Source of the DNA: Pectobacterium parmentieri
GTDB lineage: Bacteria > Pseudomonadota > Gammaproteobacteria > Enterobacterales > Enterobacteriaceae
Length of the DNA: 64,000 nucleotides
Assembly: GCF_001742145.1 (NCBI RefSeq)
Contig: NZ_CP015749.1
Span: forward strand, 4,966,842-5,030,841
Direction: 5' to 3'
A model generated the notes under the pieces. It was not told the DNA's origin, searched no databases, and saw only the letters and a program-made list of their open reading frames with translations. Shown in pieces: positions 59,881-64,000 of this stretch; the first letter of the stretch is position 1, and each line of letters opens with the position of its first letter. Both the position numbers and the translations under genes were made by a program.

Positions 59881-61230
59881 ATGCAGGAAAAACACATAAT
59901 TCACAGGGCTGCTGTGCTGCTGGCTTCTCCCTTCGTTGGAGAGGCGGAGTGGTGGCATGATTTAGCCCGTATAGGTACCCCCGTTGTAGAGCCGTGTGGT
60001 GAGAAGCGAGTGCAGATCACTTTTTTCTGGCGCGATCCTGAAGGGACCGAACAACACTCTACGATTCAGCGCGTTTATATCGACATCAACGGCGTGACAG
60101 ATCATCACAGCGCTATGCCGCAAAGCCTACAGCGTTTGGCTGGAACGGATGTCTGGCATTGGTCAACGGATATCGAAAGCGACTGGCGCGGCAGCTATAG
60201 CCTGTTGCCAATCCGTAGGGAGCAGTTGCCGCCCGTTTTTGCCGATGAGTGTGAGCAGCGTGAATGGTGGTGTTCGCTGTTTCCGCATGCTATCGCCGAT
60301 CCGTTAAATCTGGTTAAACCCTTTATTACGCACTGGGGGGAATCGCTCTCGGCGGCGCATATGCCAGACGCACCGCCGCAAGCGGCTTGGCACGCGCTGG
60401 ATGTCGGTCAGGTGTGGGAAGCGGATCCATCCCGGCTGCACGTGTTTTCCTGGCAAAGCACCTTACTCGGCAATGTTCGCCGCATTTGGCTCTATACCAC
60501 AGGAGAAGGGGTAACGCCGTCGCAGCGTCCTCTGTCGATCATTCTGGACGGGCAAAAATGGGCAGAAGAGATGCCGCTGTTTCAGGCGCTGGATGAGGAA
60601 ACGCGCCGTGCATCGCTGCCTCCGGCTGTCTGGCTGTTTATTGATGTCATTGATATGTCATACCGCGAACAGGAATTGACGTGCAATAAAGCCTTCTGGC
60701 TGGCGGTACAAGAAGAGCTATTACCGTTAGCTAAACAGTATGCCTCTTTCAGCGACGAGCCCGATCGCACGGTTGTTTCTGGGCAGAGTTACGGTGGGCT
60801 GTCAGCCTTGTTCGCTGGCATATTTTGGCCGCAACGGTTTGGTCGGGTACTGACGCAGTCCGGTTCGTTTTGGTGGCCGAATGTGGAATGGGTGACCCAC
60901 TTTTCGGAAAACCTAGAACAAGACGAGGGCTGGTTGATCACACAGGCGCGTCAGCCTCGTTCGGCGGTTCCTCCTTTGGTTATTTTTCAGGACGTGGGAA
61001 CGCGTGAAACGGATATGGCATTCGTCAATCGGCAGATGAATCAGGCGTTGTGCCACGCCGGACACCAGATCCATTACCGAGAGTATGCGGGCGGCCACGA
61101 CACCCTGTGCTGGCGTGGCGGATTGATTGATGGGTTTCGCTGGTTACTGAGTGATGCCAACGCAGTAAATAAACATACACAAACGGAACAAGGTGAGGAC
61201 GATGAGCCAGGAACAGCAAAATCCCTTTGA
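59881..61230 (+). CDS. Siderophore esterase, Fes-like
   Basis: Cytoplasmic esterase of the enterochelin esterase family, cutting Ser ester bonds of imported ferric catecholates. ATG 59881 (MQEKHIIHRAAVLLASP) has AGAGGT upstream and gives 449 residues, somewhat longer than E. coli Fes. The N-terminal domain contains VQITFFWRDPEGTEQ; the nucleophile is in VVSGQSYGGLSALFAG near residue 302, and the His in EYAGGHDTLCWRGGL near residue 405. The last ten codons overlap the MbtH-like gene in another frame. Presence of an esterase suggests a Ser tri-ester siderophore. Confidence 0.93.
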   Translation: MQEKHIIHRAAVLLASPFVGEAEWWHDLARIGTPVVEPCGEKRVQITFFWRDPEGTEQHSTIQRVYIDINGVTDHHSAMPQSLQRLAGTDVWHWSTDIESDWRGSYSLLPIRREQLPPVFADECEQREWWCSLFPHAIADPLNLVKPFITHWGESLSAAHMPDAPPQAAWHALDVGQVWEADPSRLHVFSWQSTLLGNVRRIWLYTTGEGVTPSQRPLSIILDGQKWAEEMPLFQALDEETRRASLPPAVWLFIDVIDMSYREQELTCNKAFWLAVQEELLPLAKQYASFSDEPDRTVVSGQSYGGLSALFAGIFWPQRFGRVLTQSGSFWWPNVEWVTHFSENLEQDEGWLITQARQPRSAVPPLVIFQDVGTRETDMAFVNRQMNQALCHAGHQIHYREYAGGHDTLCWRGGLIDGFRWLLSDANAVNKHTQTEQGEDDEPGTAKSL

Positions 61231-61408
61231 TAATGACAGTCTGACATTTTACGTACTCATGAATACGCAACGTCAATACAGCCTCTGGCCTGCGTTTGCC
61301 GACGTTCCTGCGGGATGGCATCAGGTTATTGGCCCAGACACGCGAACGGCCTGCATGACTTATATCGAAACTCACTGGGTGGACATGCGGCCTGCCAGCC
61401 TGCAATAG
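61202..61408 (+). CDS. MbtH-like protein (YbdZ type)
   Basis: A 68-residue MbtH-like chaperone that binds and activates NRPS adenylation domains. The family pattern is present: NPFDNDSLTFYVLMNTQRQYSLWP, then VPAGWHQVIGPDTRTACMTYIETHWVDMRP. GGTGAGG lies four bases before ATG 61202. It overlaps the esterase by 29 bases, so the two are likely coupled. The NRPS follows after 77 bases. Confidence 0.95.
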   Translation: MSQEQQNPFDNDSLTFYVLMNTQRQYSLWPAFADVPAGWHQVIGPDTRTACMTYIETHWVDMRPASLQ

Positions 61409-61485
61409 CTTGATGGAATTAAACGCCTTCAGCGTCAGTAAATCGGTTTTGGGATTCTTTCTGTTTGTCGTGTAAGGAAAACAAC

Positions 61486-64000
61486 GTGTCTGAAACACAG
61501 TTATTGTCGGAAGAAGAGATGACGTATCAAGAACTGCCTTTGGTAGCAGCACAGCCGGGTATCTGGATAGCGGATCAAATCGCCAGCCAACATAATGCCT
61601 ATACGGTGGCTCATGTCATTGAGTTATCGGGAGACATCGTCCCACGCCTGCTGGATGCGGCTATCCGGCAAGGGCTGTCCGAGGCCGATACGCTGCATGC
61701 CCATTTTGGACTCAATGAAACGGGCGAACCTGTGCAACAGATTCCGCGCCGCATCGACAGTCAGCACGTACACGCGCCGGAGTGGCTCGACTTTAGCAAA
61801 CAGAAAGACGGCGATAACGCGGCGTGGACATTATTTCGCGACGATGTGGCTGCCGATTTGCCAGCAGATGGCGGAGCGCCGCTATACCGCCAGGTGGTAG
61901 TACAGGTTGCCGCGCAACCGGCACGTTGGCTGTGGTATCAACGTTATCACCATATTCTGCTGGACGGCTTTAGTTTTCACCGCTTGAATCAGAGGATCGT
62001 GGATATTTACAACGCGCATCTCTCGGGGGGAACGCTTCAGGCCGCGCCATTTACTCCATTCGCGGAGGTGGTGCAGGAATATCAGTCCTGGCAGACGTCA
62101 GTGTCATGCCAGCGAGCGGCAGCCTTCTGGCAAGAACATGCCCGTGATCTGCCGGCTCCGGTATCGCTGGCAAGTGACGTGTGTGTCGCCACTGTGCCAG
62201 GGGAGCGCGCACTGCATCAGCGTGTCTCCGCAGAGGGTGTGTGTTTTGATAGCATCCTGTCGGATTTGAATATACAGCAGGTGCAACCCGCAGAGCTGGT
62301 GATGGCTGCGTTATACATCTATCTTTTCCGCATGAGCGGTGAATCCCGGTTATCGGTGGGGTTTCCGTTTATGCGCCGCATGGGATCGGCAGCGCTCTCC
62401 GCTGTTGGGCCGGTGGTGAATGTGTTACCGCTATCGCTCACACTACAGCCAGACATGACGATAAAAGAAGTCACGCTGGCGCTCGTCAATGAAATTAACG
62501 TCGTGCGTCGGCATCAACGTTACGAGGCGGAACAACTGCGGCGCGATCTCGGTTTGGTCGGCCAGCGTGATGGGCTTTACGGACCCGTCATCAATTTTAA
62601 AGTTTACCACGACCGTCTGGTGCTGGGAGACACGCCCGCAACGGTGCATACGTTGTCCATGGGGCCGATTGACGATCTGGAGTTTGTTCTGGGTTTTGAT
62701 GACGGCGTCATGAATCTGGAACTGGTGGCGAATCCCGCGCGTTACGATCGGCAGACGTTGCAGTGGCATGCGGCACGTATTCATTATTTGCTACGCCAAT
62801 TGATGCAGCATCCACAACAGCCGATAGGGCAGTTGGCGCTGGTTGATGCTGACGAGTGCGAACGCCTGGCTGAATGGGGGCGTGGTCCCGAATTAGCAAC
62901 ATCAATGGTGTCTGTGCTGGCCCGATTCTCGCAACAGGTTGCGTCTCAGCCGGATACGATTGCGGTGGCCTGCGGTGTGCAGTCTCTGAGCTACCGTGAA
63001 TTGTCGGACCGCGTGATGCAATTGGCCCGTTTCCTGATTGGCCGAGGTATCGGTGCTGACGATGTGGTGGCGATAGGGGTTCCGCGCTCGATCGATACCG
63101 TGGTGGCGATCCTTGGCGTGCTTGCTAGCGGTGCGGCCTACATGCCGCTGGATCTGGACTATCCGCGAGAACGCCTGACCGTGATGTGTGAAGATGCACA
63201 GCCTGTCATGGTACTGACGCACCGTGCAGTAGCCGCACAAATGCCAGCGTTGTCTGATGTTATCTGTCTGGACGACAGGGGGGTGCTGGCTGAGTGCATG
63301 GCGCAGGCGACGCACTCAGTCAGCGATGCCGAGCGCCGCTGTGCGCTGTGCGGCGAGCACCTGGCTTATATCATTTATACATCTGGTTCTACCGGACGCC
63401 CGAAAGGGGTGATGAGCACGCATGTTGGGCTACTCAATCTGCTGCTTTCCCATGAGCAGTTCCTGTTCGGCCCGGCGATAGCACGCTTTGCCTCACGTCA
63501 TGGTCGCCGCCTGCGTGCCGGACATACCGCCTCTTTTTCCTTTGATTCGTCCTGGGAGCCGCTGTTTTGCATGATGATGGGCAGTGAGCTGCGGATTTTT
63601 GATGAGACGTTACGCCGCGACGCGTGGGCACTGGTACAGCAGATGAATCAGGAACCTGTCGATCTACTGGATATCACCCCTTCTTTCTTCTCGCAAATGA
63701 TCGATAGCGGCCTGTTAGAAATAGGGAATCATCAGCCCGCGTTCATTATGATTGGCGGCGAAGCGGCGACTCCTCGTTTATGGGAACGGATGCGGCAGCA
63801 GACGGGAATAGAAATTCATAACTATTATGGCCCATCGGAATACACCGTCGATACGCTGGGTGCGAGCGTCACTAGCGCGGCGCAGCCCGTGCTGGGGCAG
63901 CCAGTTGCCAATACCCGCATTTGGTTGCTGGACGAACAGTTGCGTCCCGTCCCCGCTGGCGTGCCCGGTGAACTGTATATTGCTGGTGAGGGAATAGCTC
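61486..64000 (+). CDS. Siderophore NRPS, EntF/CbsF-like, 3'-truncated
   Basis: Open frame from GTG 61486 (AAGGAAA upstream) to the right edge: 838 residues without a stop. Residues about 15-440 are a condensation domain with HHILLDG (His155-Gly161), joining the aryl group to an amino acid; LPLVAAQPGIWIADQ and the FMRRMGSAALSAVGPVVNVLPL segment are EntF-like. Residues from about 475 are an adenylation domain with YIIYTSGSTGRPKG (628), SFDSSWEPLF (686) and NYYGPSEYTVD (779). Hand-read pocket residues are D687, S688, W690 or E691, D729, M755, G757, Y780, V788, D789. The two acidic residues differ from the serine pocket of EntF and suggest Arg or Lys. The carrier and later modules are beyond the window. 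Confidence 0.93.
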   Translation, partial: MSETQLLSEEEMTYQELPLVAAQPGIWIADQIASQHNAYTVAHVIELSGDIVPRLLDAAIRQGLSEADTLHAHFGLNETGEPVQQIPRRIDSQHVHAPEWLDFSKQKDGDNAAWTLFRDDVAADLPADGGAPLYRQVVVQVAAQPARWLWYQRYHHILLDGFSFHRLNQRIVDIYNAHLSGGTLQAAPFTPFAEVVQEYQSWQTSVSCQRAAAFWQEHARDLPAPVSLASDVCVATVPGERALHQRVSAEGVCFDSILSDLNIQQVQPAELVMAALYIYLFRMSGESRLSVGFPFMRRMGSAALSAVGPVVNVLPLSLTLQPDMTIKEVTLALVNEINVVRRHQRYEAEQLRRDLGLVGQRDGLYGPVINFKVYHDRLVLGDTPATVHTLSMGPIDDLEFVLGFDDGVMNLELVANPARYDRQTLQWHAARIHYLLRQLMQHPQQPIGQLALVDADECERLAEWGRGPELATSMVSVLARFSQQVASQPDTIAVACGVQSLSYRELSDRVMQLARFLIGRGIGADDVVAIGVPRSIDTVVAILGVLASGAAYMPLDLDYPRERLTVMCEDAQPVMVLTHRAVAAQMPALSDVICLDDRGVLAECMAQATHSVSDAERRCALCGEHLAYIIYTSGSTGRPKGVMSTHVGLLNLLLSHEQFLFGPAIARFASRHGRRLRAGHTASFSFDSSWEPLFCMMMGSELRIFDETLRRDAWALVQQMNQEPVDLLDITPSFFSQMIDSGLLEIGNHQPAFIMIGGEAATPRLWERMRQQTGIEIHNYYGPSEYTVDTLGASVTSAAQPVLGQPVANTRIWLLDEQLRPVPAGVPGELYIAGEGIA

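Overview
The window reads as chromosome of a plant-associated enterobacterium of the Pectobacteriaceae, most likely Pectobacterium. The reasons are enterobacterial proteins throughout, E. coli-like order of the dcw cluster and of the nadC-ampDE-aroP-pdhR-aceEF-lpd block, an ERIC repeat, and a chrysobactin-type siderophore locus. Species cannot be fixed from this sequence alone.

Layout. (1) 1-13967: the division and cell wall cluster murE(partial)-murF-mraY-murD-ftsW-murG-murC-ddlB-ftsQ-ftsA-ftsZ-lpxC, mostly with overlapping or touching genes. (2) 13980-21348: a DciA-type (DUF721) gene divergent from secM-secA, then mutT, the opposite-strand unit coaE-zapD-yacG, and guaC. (3) 21434-26761, minus strand: ppdD-hofB-hofC (type IV pilus-like), nadC and the nucleoside porin tsx with CRP and PurR-like sites. 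(4) 27161-37894: ampDE, aroP, and pdhR-aceE-aceF-lpd (pyruvate dehydrogenase), with a perfect PdhR operator, a long hairpin before aceE and an ERIC element before lpd. (5) 37924-53088: accessory DNA between lpd and acnB. It holds LysR/serine hydrolase/MFS genes between copies of the lpd terminator sequence, an unrecognised protein, a secreted alpha/beta hydrolase, a large orphan lipoprotein, an MmgE/PrpD protein, an AraC regulator with a FepA-like receptor and a Fur-like box, a YgaV/BigR-like ArsR regulator, a stand-alone RtcB-family protein and a DUF3060 protein. (6) 53531-56128: acnB. (7) 56259-64000: a catecholate siderophore locus with an EntB-like isochorismatase/aryl carrier, a TonB receptor, a Fes-like esterase, an MbtH-like protein and an EntF/CbsF-like NRPS that runs off the right edge.

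Working together. Region 1 makes and places peptidoglycan precursors and builds the division ring; zapD and secA/secM extend the same growth theme. Region 4 couples pyruvate sensing (PdhR) to the dehydrogenase complex. Region 7 looks like a divergent Fur-controlled unit in which 2,3-dihydroxybenzoate is carried on EntB, condensed by the NRPS, taken up by the receptor and hydrolysed by the esterase. The first adenylation domain looks, by hand alignment, selective for a cationic amino acid. That fits a DHB-Lys/Arg-Ser siderophore better than enterobactin. This locus, the split terminator repeats and the structured leaders are the most interesting parts of the window.
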